The position numbers and the translations under genes were made by a program. The notes beneath the pieces are model-generated. The model saw only the letters and a program-made list of their open reading frames with translations, was not told the DNA's origin and did not search any database. This document shows, piece after piece, positions 15,920 to 22,715 of a stretch of 31,523 nucleotides of DNA (its first letter is position 1; each line of letters begins with the position of its first letter). This DNA comes from an uncultured Capnocytophaga sp. (lineage in GTDB: Bacteria; Bacteroidota; Bacteroidia; Flavobacteriales; Flavobacteriaceae): contig NZ_CALHGG010000075.1 in assembly GCF_938029845.1 (NCBI RefSeq), positions 1 to 31,523 on the forward strand, written 5' to 3'.

Positions 15920-16783
15920 CTACTTATCCCTATTTTCACTAACAAGCCAATAAAATAGGGCATTACGCTGGCTATCTACCTCCATATAGGTAGCTATCCA
16001 TTGACCATTATGGTAATGGAGTTCGTCTATATCAGTTATTAAAAAGTCTTCTCCTTCTTCCTGATAAGGTTCAAAACCCTTGAAAGTGATTTCCTCCTCT
16101 ATAGTCATGGTGCTGAGGTCAAAGATATAATGCCTGTTACAATTTAGATCGGTTATGAGTATCTTTGTCCCTTCAAGTGGTTGTGCTACTACGCCCCAAT
16201 CTTCAGAAAATTGATATTCTTTCCGTATTTTGAGCTGGGGATAACTCATTATATAGAGTTTAGCCTCATAGAAATCAACAAATATGGCTTCTTTTTCACT
16301 CATCATACAACAGAAGTCTATATCATCTGGTAATTTTTTGACCATTGTCAGCTTTTTATCTTCAAAAGACAATAGAGAACTCATAGCTCCATCTTGTCCA
16401 CCATAGAAGGTGATAATAACCTTATTATTGGGCAATGCTTTTAGTTCTATATTAGCGTCTACGATTTCATCCTTCATAGGCAGAGAAGCTAGAGTATTTC
16501 CTTGCAGATCATACACCCATATAGTAATCTTTTGGGCGTTGTGGCGTTCAGCAAGCCAAATCTGCTGGTGTTCTATGAGTAATAGCACATCCCCTATGGG
16601 CTTATCTACCTCCCACAGCAGTTCCTTTTCAAAAGTATAGAGCGAGAAACCTGCTGCTTCATTGCTCACACCTATCTGCCGATGTATGTAGTCAATGGCA
16701 AAGATGTCTCTTCTCCTTAAGTACTGAAATGCCTCTGGTAACAGAGGATTCTTTGAATGCTTAGTGTAATTGGTAATTGTCAA
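15920..16783 (-). CDS. Unrecognised beta-rich protein, possibly a propeller
   Basis: A 287-residue protein without signal peptide or membrane helices. I do not recognise a family. The sequence is a run of short strands separated by acidic turns about every 40-45 residues (DIFAIDYIHRQIGV, DVLLLIEHQQIWLAERHN, KITIWVYDLQGNTLASL, KKLTMVKKLPDDIDFCC, AIFVDFYEAKLYIMSYPQ, TKILITDLNCNRHYIFDL), which looks like a WD40-like beta-propeller of five or six blades. It starts 3 bases after the phosphopantetheinyl transferase stop, so the genes are co-transcribed. A cytosolic binding or scaffold role is only a guess. Confidence 0.7.
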   Translation of the reverse strand: MTITNYTKHSKNPLLPEAFQYLRRRDIFAIDYIHRQIGVSNEAAGFSLYTFEKELLWEVDKPIGDVLLLIEHQQIWLAERHNAQKITIWVYDLQGNTLASLPMKDEIVDANIELKALPNNKVIITFYGGQDGAMSSLLSFEDKKLTMVKKLPDDIDFCCMMSEKEAIFVDFYEAKLYIMSYPQLKIRKEYQFSEDWGVVAQPLEGTKILITDLNCNRHYIFDLSTMTIEEEITFKGFEPYQEEGEDFLITDIDELHYHNGQWIATYMEVDSQRNALFYWLVSENRDK

Positions 16784-16786
16784 TGG

Positions 16787-17482
16787 TTAATTTTTAATTG
16801 TTAATCCCCTAACTCCTAAAGGGGGGAACGTTTCACTTGCTACACTCTTCCCCCCTTCAGAGGTTAGGGGGATTACCACCGTCCACACATATCCCTCCCA
16901 AAAGAAGCTCTGTGTCTCGTAAGACTTATCGCCTTCAGGATGGGTGATAAGAGCTTGTTGGCGAGGGGCGAGGGCTTGGAAATGAGGTATTTGCAAATCC
17001 TCATAGAAGCGAACTGAGGGTTGGTTACAGATCTTATAGAGCGCTTCCTTAATCGTCCATAGCTGAGTATAGGCTTGTATCTGAGCAGGCTCGTCCATAT
17101 CAGGGGGGGCTTGCCAAGGGGTAAAGCGGGGGGCAAGACGAAGGATGCGAGGGGTACAGCGCTCTATATCTATCCCTATGGGGCGCGGGCTTAGGGCTAT
17201 CATCACAAAGTCATGGCTGTGAGTGATCGAGATATATTGACCTTCAAGCAGTGGTTTGCCCTCTGGGGTATAGTAAAGAGCCGTGGTAGGCAGTTGTGCC
17301 TCTCGCAACAGATGGCGAATAGCCAAGAACTCCCGTTGTTTTTTCTCGCTGTGGAGCGTCATCAGTCGCTCTTCCTCCCCCTGGGAGAGGGTGAGGCCAG
17401 TCCTAAGCTGCACCACCGTCTCGGTGAGTTGCCATGTATAAACATGGGTATCGGCTATATGGAGTTGCTGGAAAAAAGGCAT
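16787..17482 (-). CDS. 4'-phosphopantetheinyl transferase (Sfp-type)
   Basis: A 231-residue member of the Sfp-type family, which moves the phosphopantetheine arm of CoA onto carrier proteins. Motifs seen: ISITHSHDFVMIAL (residues 84-97), the metal-binding GIDIE at 103-107 and WTIKEALYK at 142-150 with its Glu and Lys. The natural fold should end near WEGYVWTVVIPL (about 195-206). The remaining roughly 25 residues are encoded by an inverted-repeat element and probably form an added tail. It shares a transcript with the folK-dNK fusion (stop and start touch), acpH, a carrier-protein hydrolase, lies upstream, so attachment and removal of the same arm are encoded together. Confidence 0.93.
   Translation of the reverse strand: MPFFQQLHIADTHVYTWQLTETVVQLRTGLTLSQGEEERLMTLHSEKKQREFLAIRHLLREAQLPTTALYYTPEGKPLLEGQYISITHSHDFVMIALSPRPIGIDIERCTPRILRLAPRFTPWQAPPDMDEPAQIQAYTQLWTIKEALYKICNQPSVRFYEDLQIPHFQALAPRQQALITHPEGDKSYETQSFFWEGYVWTVVIPLTSEGGKSVASETFPPLGVRGLTIKN
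16803..16874. repeat. Palindromic repeat inside the 3' end of a gene
   Basis: The left arm (16803-16828, AATCCCCTAACTCCTAAAGG...) and the right arm (16848-16874, ...TTAGGGGGATT) are imperfect reverse complements over 26-27 bases, separated by 19 bases. It resembles the CCCCTAAC.../...GGGG palindromes scattered through Bacteroidota genomes. It lies wholly within the transferase reading frame, encoding residues about 203-226. Confidence 0.85.
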
Positions 17483-18592
17483 CTATTTCGTAATTAGGGC
17501 GGTGATAAACTGGTAATCGTCTTCATTATTTACAAAATCCATATAGGAGACGTCTATAAAAAGAGTATTCAACGAGGGATTACGCTGCAAAAAAGACAGA
17601 TAACTCTGCTCAATACGTCCCAAATAGGTTTTAGAGATAGGAGTCTCAAAGCTTCGACCTCTCTTTTGTATATTCTTCAATAACATATCGGTATTTTGGT
17701 GGAGGTAAATATACAAATCGGGCTTTATCATTCGCTCAAAAAGCAAGTAGAACAACTCTTCATAGAGGGCATATTCCTTCTTAGGAAGCGTCTCTTGAGC
17801 AAATATAAGCGACTTAGAAAAGGCATAGTCCGCCACCAAAAGAGAGGATTCATTTTGGACAAGGGTATATTGGAGTTGCTTGTAGCGGTCTTTGAGAAAG
17901 CTCAGTTCAGTGGCCAAGGCATAGCGCTGTGGCTGCTTGTAAAAGTCCTCCAAAAACGGATTGGAGGCAAACTCCTCCAAGAGAAGACGACCCGATAGTT
18001 CCCCAGCCAAGCGAGTAGCCAAGGAAGTTTTCCCCGCACCTATATTCCCTTCTATGGTGATATAGCGATAGGCGGTATTTGCTTTATTCACAGGTAGGGC
18101 AAAGTCTTGTTTCACCATAGTAAGAGTGGAAGTATCAGGGCAGACTTGTAGGAGCTGGCTTATCGTTTTCCCTTTGATAGGATCTACAAAGTCGGGAGCT
18201 ATATCAGCTAAGGGTTGTAAGACAAAGCGCCTTTGTGCGAGTTGTGGGTGAGGTATGCAGAGTGTATGGGTTTGTACGACCTTATCATCATAGTAGAGTA
18301 TATCAATATCCAAAGTACGTGCTTTGTAACCCTCTGAGGGCTGAGAGGTACGCACACGACCCAAGCGGGCTTCTATGGCGTGGAGCTTAGGTAAGAGGGT
18401 TTCTAGAGGAAGGTCTGTATGTAGCTCTGCACAGATATTATAAAAAGGTTCCGAACTAAACCCCCAAGCAGGTGATTCATATAGGGGTGATACCCTTACC
18501 ACCTGCCCTACCTCACGATGAAGAAGGAAGAGCGCATGCTGGAGATATTGGGCGCGGTTACCGAGATTACTACCTAATGAGAGAAACACCAT
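17483..18592 (-). CDS. folK: HPPK (FolK) fused to deoxynucleoside kinase
   Basis: A bifunctional protein of 369 residues from the start chosen here. The N-terminal domain is 6-hydroxymethyl-7,8-dihydropterin pyrophosphokinase: FLSLGSNLGNR, GFSSEPFYN, ARTLDIDILYYDD and PHPQLAQRRFVLQPLADIAP, making the pterin diphosphate for folate synthesis. The C-terminal domain (about 200 residues) is a dNK-type kinase with P-loop IEGNIGAGKTSLA, a conserved FYKQPQRYALATELSFLKDRY block and an Arg-rich LID (QKRGRSFE), salvaging deoxynucleosides. The ATG at 18592 gives the exact HPPK start; the longer frame from 18652 adds 20 residues (QLKIQNSKLT) read from an intergenic AT-rich repeat and is unlikely. Such fusions are known in Flavobacteriia. 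Confidence 0.94.
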   Translation of the reverse strand: MVFLSLGSNLGNRAQYLQHALFLLHREVGQVVRVSPLYESPAWGFSSEPFYNICAELHTDLPLETLLPKLHAIEARLGRVRTSQPSEGYKARTLDIDILYYDDKVVQTHTLCIPHPQLAQRRFVLQPLADIAPDFVDPIKGKTISQLLQVCPDTSTLTMVKQDFALPVNKANTAYRYITIEGNIGAGKTSLATRLAGELSGRLLLEEFASNPFLEDFYKQPQRYALATELSFLKDRYKQLQYTLVQNESSLLVADYAFSKSLIFAQETLPKKEYALYEELFYLLFERMIKPDLYIYLHQNTDMLLKNIQKRGRSFETPISKTYLGRIEQSYLSFLQRNPSLNTLFIDVSYMDFVNNEDDYQFITALITK

Positions 18593-18641
18593 AGTAAGTT
18601 TTGAGTTTTGAATTTTGAGTTGCCAAGGATTGTTAGGATTG

Positions 18642-19223
18642 TTATTTGTCAATTGTTATGACAAACTCTTGTATTTCTTTAAAAAAAGGAAGAAACTCGG
18701 CTTCAAAGAGAGTTTCTTCGGTTTGCAGAGAGGTAACCGCATACTGCATCTGGGAGCGGAACTCAGTTCGTCTATCCATTTGATAGAGGATTTGGGCAAG
18801 ACCTGAATAAGTTTGGTAGGCTTTAAGCCAATTATCTCTCATCATATAGCCTGCTATAGCCTGCATTTGGGGGTTTAGTACCTCCTTTTTCTCCTGCAAA
18901 AGCGTATAAAAGCGCTCTATATAGCTATCCAAATCCTCCGAAGAGAAGGTATACCAATGCTTAGTCAAAAGATAATCATAGAAAATATCCGTTATCACTC
19001 CTGCATAATGCCCATAATGAGACACCAACCGCCTTTTGCTTTCTCGAAAAAGAGGATGGGCATCGGTGAAAGTATCTATCTGTCTATGTAGGAGAATGCC
19101 ACGCTGTACTTCTTCTGGATAGTCCAAATACTGCTTACCACGTACGGTATCTCCCATGAAATTTCCCAGTTTTAGCAGGTCATCCCCCTCTCCTGACAAA
19201 AAAATATGTGCTAAAAAATTCAT
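18642..19223 (-). CDS. acpH: Acyl carrier protein phosphodiesterase
   Basis: A 193-residue protein of the ACP phosphodiesterase (DUF479, YajB) family, which removes the 4'-phosphopantetheine arm from acyl carrier protein. Seen: MNFLAHIFLSG with the first His, GNFMGDTVRGK with the metal-binding Asp, GILLHRQIDTFTDAHP, SHYGHYAGVITDIFYDYLLTKHW. These His/Asp residues match the HD-like metal site of the family, and length is normal. It precedes the folK-dNK gene (49-base gap) on the minus strand; the phosphopantetheinyl transferase is two genes further on. Symbol from family; confidence high for family, moderate for exact substrate. Confidence 0.92.
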   Translation of the reverse strand: MNFLAHIFLSGEGDDLLKLGNFMGDTVRGKQYLDYPEEVQRGILLHRQIDTFTDAHPLFRESKRRLVSHYGHYAGVITDIFYDYLLTKHWYTFSSEDLDSYIERFYTLLQEKKEVLNPQMQAIAGYMMRDNWLKAYQTYSGLAQILYQMDRRTEFRSQMQYAVTSLQTEETLFEAEFLPFFKEIQEFVITIDK

Positions 19224-19232
19224 TTCAATGAT

Positions 19233-19293
19233 TAATGATTAATAATTAACGAGTTATGAAATAATCATTATCAGCGTTAATTATTAATCATTA
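19233..19293. repeat. AT-rich inverted repeat between two genes
   Basis: AATGATTAATAATTAACG (19234-19251) is a perfect reverse complement of 19275-19292, extended by one T-A pair, with a 23-base loop. It fills the gap between the secreted-protein stop and the acpH start and could form a hairpin in the mRNA; there is little GC, so termination strength is doubtful. Confidence 0.75.
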
Positions 19294-19956
19294 CTATTTG
19301 TCTTTCACAATCACAAAACGGGCTTTGTAACCTGTAAGCAGCGCCCAAGTTTGATTGATAAGTGTTTGGTTTTGGTCGTCTATCACACGGAACTCAGCGG
19401 TGTTGGGACCGTAGAGTCCTTGGTTAAGAGCTTTGATTTCTATCTTATTAAAACCTATTTTTAAAGGAATATGCAAGCGCTGGAAGTCACCTCGTAAGTA
19501 TACATTGCTTATCACCAATTCATCATTGAGGTATATATCCACTATATCCCCATCTACATCAGCATAGTCGCGGCAAAAGATACCCACCCCATCAGCAGTA
19601 CTATTGAACTCACCATAGGACTTATCACCCCTAAGAGCAGAGAGGTCTTGCTCCTTTTCCAGTTTCAGGTCGGTCTGATACTTAGGGAGGGTAATCTCCT
19701 TTTGGGCATATTGCTTACGGTACTGACCTGTGAAATCCACTCCCTTGTCTTCTGAGGAAAAAGAGGGCGTAGGGTTCTGTTTTTGGTAGTTCTTAAGCCA
19801 AGAGGATACCTCGGAACTTTTCTCTTCAGCCCCTTTGGGCTGCAAGGGAGCCTCTGCCTTAGGCGTGAGTAGGAGCTTCCCTGAAGAGAATTTCTCAGGC
19901 TGACCATAGATACAAGCCGTTGCTAATAGAAATAGGGTAAGAAATAGCGTTTTCAT
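19294..19956 (-). CDS. Secreted protein of unknown function
   Basis: A 220-residue protein with signal peptide MKTLFLTLFLLATACIYGQ, cleaved before PEK or alternatively lipidated at Cys15. A low-complexity Lys/Glu/Pro/Ser linker (about 25-100) leads to a beta-rich C-terminal domain: DYADVDGDIVDIYLNDELVISNVYLRGDFQRLHIPLKIGFNKIEIKALNQGLYGPNTAEFRV. This last block is the part likely conserved in Flavobacteriia and looks like a carbohydrate-binding or Ig-like sandwich. Location is periplasm or outer surface. No enzymatic motif is visible. It lies between the lipocalin-like lipoprotein and acpH. Confidence 0.75.
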   Translation of the reverse strand: MKTLFLTLFLLATACIYGQPEKFSSGKLLLTPKAEAPLQPKGAEEKSSEVSSWLKNYQKQNPTPSFSSEDKGVDFTGQYRKQYAQKEITLPKYQTDLKLEKEQDLSALRGDKSYGEFNSTADGVGIFCRDYADVDGDIVDIYLNDELVISNVYLRGDFQRLHIPLKIGFNKIEIKALNQGLYGPNTAEFRVIDDQNQTLINQTWALLTGYKARFVIVKDK

Positions 19957-20005
19957 ACCCTAAGAAAAGCAAAAATCATACCAAAATAGTGACTAATGAC
20001 TAACG

Positions 20006-20039
20006 ACTAGTGACTAATCATTTGTTACTTGTCACTAGT
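20006..20039. repeat. Short inverted repeat at the end of the lipocalin-like gene
   Basis: ACTAGTGAC (20006-20014) and GTCACTAGT (20031-20039) are perfect reverse complements around a 16-base loop. The right arm encodes the last codons of the lipoprotein gene. The region is one of several built from short AT-rich words (GACTAATGACTAACGACTAG). Confidence 0.6.
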
Positions 20040-20417
20040 TTTTCTGACAAGTTTTACTTTAGAGACTATTTTTTGCCCTTTGATTTCAGTAGCATCGGTA
20101 ATGGTAAGTGTGTCTCCTTTGATAGCATAGTGGCTACGCTCTATACGCTTGAGTTCGTTGGTTACCTTGATACTATCGGGCGTTGCTGTATAAGGAAGTC
20201 TAGAGATATTTTCCTTACAATCCTCAAAAGGAACAAAGGTGTGGTACGTAATTGAATCCTTACCAAAGGAAAGATAAGTTTTCTTGGTACAATCATCCAA
20301 GGGTTGTGTTCTATCATTTACAATGATACTTACGATTTGCCAATCTCCCTGAAGAAGTGGCTTTTTAGAACAAGCACATAGTGCCAAAAGGGCGACGAAG
20401 CCTACAAGTTTTCTCAT
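20025..20417 (-). CDS. Lipocalin-like lipoprotein
   Basis: A 130-residue protein. The signal MRKLVGFVALLALCACS ends in a lipobox with Cys16. The mature part starts LLQGDWQIVSIIVND, the GxW motif of lipocalin-like domains, and has the expected alternating strands (TYLSFGKDSITYHTF, HYAIKGDTLTIT, KIVSKVKLVRK). Members are membrane-anchored binding proteins of unknown ligand and are common in Bacteroidota. It is transcribed away from the DUF2520 gene, with a promoter box at 20435-20442 on the minus strand. Confidence 0.8.
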   Translation of the reverse strand: MRKLVGFVALLALCACSKKPLLQGDWQIVSIIVNDRTQPLDDCTKKTYLSFGKDSITYHTFVPFEDCKENISRLPYTATPDSIKVTNELKRIERSHYAIKGDTLTITDATEIKGQKIVSKVKLVRKTSDK

Positions 20418-20434
20418 GAATGTAATTTTAAGTG

Positions 20435-20442
20435 CAAAAGTA
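20435..20442 (-). promoter_or_regulatory. -7 element TACTTTTG (minus strand)
   Basis: On the minus strand this reads TACTTTTG, fitting TAnnTTTG, 17 bases before the lipocalin-like gene's ATG at 20417. No clear -33 TTG. It is divergent to the promoter at 20484-20514. Confidence 0.5.
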
Positions 20443-20483
20443 CGGTTTTTCTGTGAGCTGACCTAAAAAAATAAAACAAATCT

Positions 20484-20514
20484 TTTGAGGTGTCACAAAA
20501 ATATAGTACTTTTG
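20484..20514 (+). promoter_or_regulatory. Promoter of the DUF2520 gene
   Basis: TTTG at 20484-20487 and TACTTTTG at 20507-20514, spaced by 19 bases, are a good Bacteroidota promoter. Transcription would begin near 20520, which rules out the upstream GTG at 20490 and fixes the start at ATG 20532. Confidence 0.75.
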
Positions 20515-20531
20515 GCATTTGTTTGTTATCT

Positions 20532-21287
20532 ATGAAGAAAGTAGTCCTTTTGGGTGGGGGCAATGTAGCCTATCACTTGGCCAAACAGCTTATGAGAAGT
20601 CAAAAGTATCAACTCATACAGTTGTATAATCGCAGCCCACTAAGCTCTCATTTTCAAGAAATTATAACAGAGAAAACGACTCACTTGGAAGCTTTGCTTC
20701 CCGCTGACATCTATATTCTTTCGGTCAAGGACGAGGCGATAGCAGCACTCTGTGAGCAGCTACCTTTCGAGGGACAATTGGTAGTGCATACCTCTGGTAG
20801 TGTACCTATGGAGGCACTAAGCCCACGCCAACGACGAGGGGTTTTCTATCCCCTGCAATCTTTTTCCAAAGCACAAGCAGTGGATTTTGCCAAAGTACCC
20901 TTCTGCTTGGAAACGGAAGAGGCTACCGACTATACTCTTTTGGAAGATTTGGCTAAGGAGTTTTCTCCAAAGAGCTATGCCATAGATAGTTTGCAGCGGC
21001 AATACCTACATGTGGCGGCTGTTTTCCTAAACAATTTCACCAACCACCTATGGTACCTTAGCGAGCAACTTTGTACACATGAGGGGATTCCTTTTGAGTT
21101 GCTCCGCCCCTTACTAGAGGAAACCTACCTCAAGGGGCAACAACTATCTTTCTTTGAAGGACAGACAGGTCCCGCCAAAAGGGGAGATCGCGCCGTGATA
21201 GAGAAACATTTAGCGCTGCTACAAGGCATAGAAAAAGACATTTACAAAGATATATCAACTTCTATTTTAAATACTTATGGAAAATAA
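20532..21287 (+). CDS. Rossmann-like and DUF2520 domain protein
   Basis: A 251-residue protein. The start MKKVVLLGGGNVAYHLAKQL is an NADP-binding loop. The N-terminal domain resembles F420-dependent NADP oxidoreductases, and the C-terminal half (LQRQYLHVAAVFLNNFTNHLWYLSEQLC) fits the DUF2520 helical domain, a ketopantoate-reductase-like arrangement. Length fits the family (about 250). The substrate is unknown. It has its own promoter and overlaps the KdsC-like phosphatase gene by 11 bases, so they form an operon start. Confidence 0.9.
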   Translation: MKKVVLLGGGNVAYHLAKQLMRSQKYQLIQLYNRSPLSSHFQEIITEKTTHLEALLPADIYILSVKDEAIAALCEQLPFEGQLVVHTSGSVPMEALSPRQRRGVFYPLQSFSKAQAVDFAKVPFCLETEEATDYTLLEDLAKEFSPKSYAIDSLQRQYLHVAAVFLNNFTNHLWYLSEQLCTHEGIPFELLRPLLEETYLKGQQLSFFEGQTGPAKRGDRAVIEKHLALLQGIEKDIYKDISTSILNTYGK

Positions 21288-21804
21288 AAATTACAAAGAA
21301 CTCCTAAAGGATATCACTACTTTTATCTTTGATATAGACGGAGTACTTACCCAATGCCAAGTATTGGTAACCAACGAGGGCGACCTATTGCGTTCATTCA
21401 ACGTAAAAGATGGGTATGCTATTAAGCAGGCTATCAATCAGGGTTACCGCATCGCCATTATTACGGGCGGAAATAACATAGGTACCCGCCTGAGATTCGA
21501 GCAATTGGGCGTTACTGATGTATATATGGCAAACCACTTGAAAATAGAACCTTTGAAAGAATACATGGACAAGTATCATCTTCGTCCAGAGGAGATTCTC
21601 TACATGGGTGATGATATTCCTGATGTGGCTCCTATGAAACTTGTAGGCCTACCCACCTGCCCTCAAGATGCTGTAGCAGAGGTGAAGACTGTTGCCCGAT
21701 ATATCTCCCACCTAGGTGGCGGACAAGGCTGCGTGAGGGAGGTCATAGAGCAAGTGATGAAAGTACAAGGTAAGTGGATTACCGAACTCACCCAAAAGCT
21801 ATAG
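21277..21804 (+). CDS. kdsC: KDO 8-phosphate phosphatase-like HAD protein
   Basis: A 175-residue HAD hydrolase of the KdsC type. Motif I is FDIDGVLT (nucleophile Asp19, general acid Asp21); motif II is IITGG; motif III Lys and the GDDIPD acid pair follow in YMGDDIPDVAPM. KdsC removes phosphate from KDO 8-phosphate in lipid A core synthesis, is cytosolic and works as a tetramer without a cap domain; the length fits. It overlaps the DUF2520 gene by 11 bases. No other KDO gene lies nearby, so substrate assignment rests on family alone. Confidence 0.87.
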   Translation: MENKNYKELLKDITTFIFDIDGVLTQCQVLVTNEGDLLRSFNVKDGYAIKQAINQGYRIAIITGGNNIGTRLRFEQLGVTDVYMANHLKIEPLKEYMDKYHLRPEEILYMGDDIPDVAPMKLVGLPTCPQDAVAEVKTVARYISHLGGGQGCVREVIEQVMKVQGKWITELTQKL

Positions 21805-21824
21805 GAGAACCCGAAAATAATCCG

Positions 21825-21832
21825 TAACTTTG
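21825..21832 (+). promoter_or_regulatory. -7 element TAACTTTG before the class IV aminotransferase-like gene
   Basis: TAACTTTG fits TAnnTTTG and lies 25 bases before the ATG at 21858. No good -33 TTG is present. Confidence 0.5.
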
Positions 21833-21857
21833 CCCCTTTATAAGTAATTGTGACTAA

Positions 21858-22700
21858 ATGATAAACTATAACGGAGAAATACAACAAACTACCCCTGCCC
21901 TTTCTGCCAAAAATCGCGGTTTCCTCTACGGAGATGGCGTTTTTGACATCGTAAAATATGTGGAAGGTTCCCTCTTTTTCTGGGAAGAACACTATCTACG
22001 CCTTATGGCTACTATGCGTATTGCACGTATGGAGATTCCAGCCAACTTTACCATGGAATTCTTAGAGGCTGAAATCAAGAAAACCATACAAGCCAATGCC
22101 CTCTCTGCCAAGCCTGTACTAGTTCGTACAACTATTACGCGCCGAGAAGGTGGAGGCTATACCCCCCAGAGCCAAGAGGTGAATTATTGCATGGATATAG
22201 AGGGAATCACCAGTCCTTTCTATCAGAACCTCCGTATCCCTTATGAAGTGGAATTGTTCAAGGACTATTACACCCAATCCGACTTGCTTGCCTCGCTGAA
22301 CACAACCAACCGTATGCTCCATATCATTGGGAGTGTATTTGCCCAAGAGAATGATTATCAGAATTGTATCCTTATGAATACAAACAAGAACGTAGTGAGC
22401 TTCCTCGACGGAAACCTCTTCTTGGTCTCTGGCTCTCAAGTGGTTACACCTCCCCTATCAGAAGGCGCCCCCAATGGAATTACACGTAAAAAACTCATAG
22501 AAGCTCTTGGCAAGACAGAAGATTTTTCAATAGAGGAACGCCCTATTTCGCCCTTTGAATTACAAAAGGCCGATGAACTGTTCCTTACCAATACCAAACA
22601 AGGCATACAATCCGTTAGCAAATATCGCAAAAAGGAATATGCTAACACGGTAGCTACCCAGCTACTAGGCAAACTCAATACGGCTGTACACTTGGGATAA
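21858..22700 (+). CDS. Class IV aminotransferase-fold protein lacking the PLP lysine
   Basis: A 280-residue member of the PLP-dependent class IV family (IlvE, PabC, D-amino-acid aminotransferase). The fold signatures are present: RGFLYGDGVFDIVKYVEG (about 20-37), FFWEEHYLRLMATMRIARM, and GNLFLVSGSQVVTPPLSEGAPNGITRKKLIE (about 185-215). But at the position of the Schiff-base lysine, normally (S/T)LKTxN, the sequence is ASLNTTNR (Asn148, codon AAC), and the glutamate that binds the PLP ring nitrogen, expected five residues before the conserved NLF Asn, is Ser181 (NVVSFLDGN). The spacing of 33 between the two sites equals that of PabC. It may be an inactive or repurposed paralog; the frame is otherwise intact. 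Confidence 0.88.
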   Translation: MINYNGEIQQTTPALSAKNRGFLYGDGVFDIVKYVEGSLFFWEEHYLRLMATMRIARMEIPANFTMEFLEAEIKKTIQANALSAKPVLVRTTITRREGGGYTPQSQEVNYCMDIEGITSPFYQNLRIPYEVELFKDYYTQSDLLASLNTTNRMLHIIGSVFAQENDYQNCILMNTNKNVVSFLDGNLFLVSGSQVVTPPLSEGAPNGITRKKLIEALGKTEDFSIEERPISPFELQKADELFLTNTKQGIQSVSKYRKKEYANTVATQLLGKLNTAVHLG

Positions 22701-22715
22701 TTAGGACAAACTATT

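Noticed and set aside
18593..18652. Upstream start giving 20 extra residues on the folK-dNK protein
   Set aside because: The extra residues come from an intergenic AT-rich word repeat, and the HPPK domain begins exactly at the ATG at 18592.
20490..20531. GTG start giving 14 extra residues on the DUF2520 protein
   Set aside because: The segment contains the -7 promoter box at 20507-20514; transcription would begin after it, and the Rossmann motif starts at ATG 20532.
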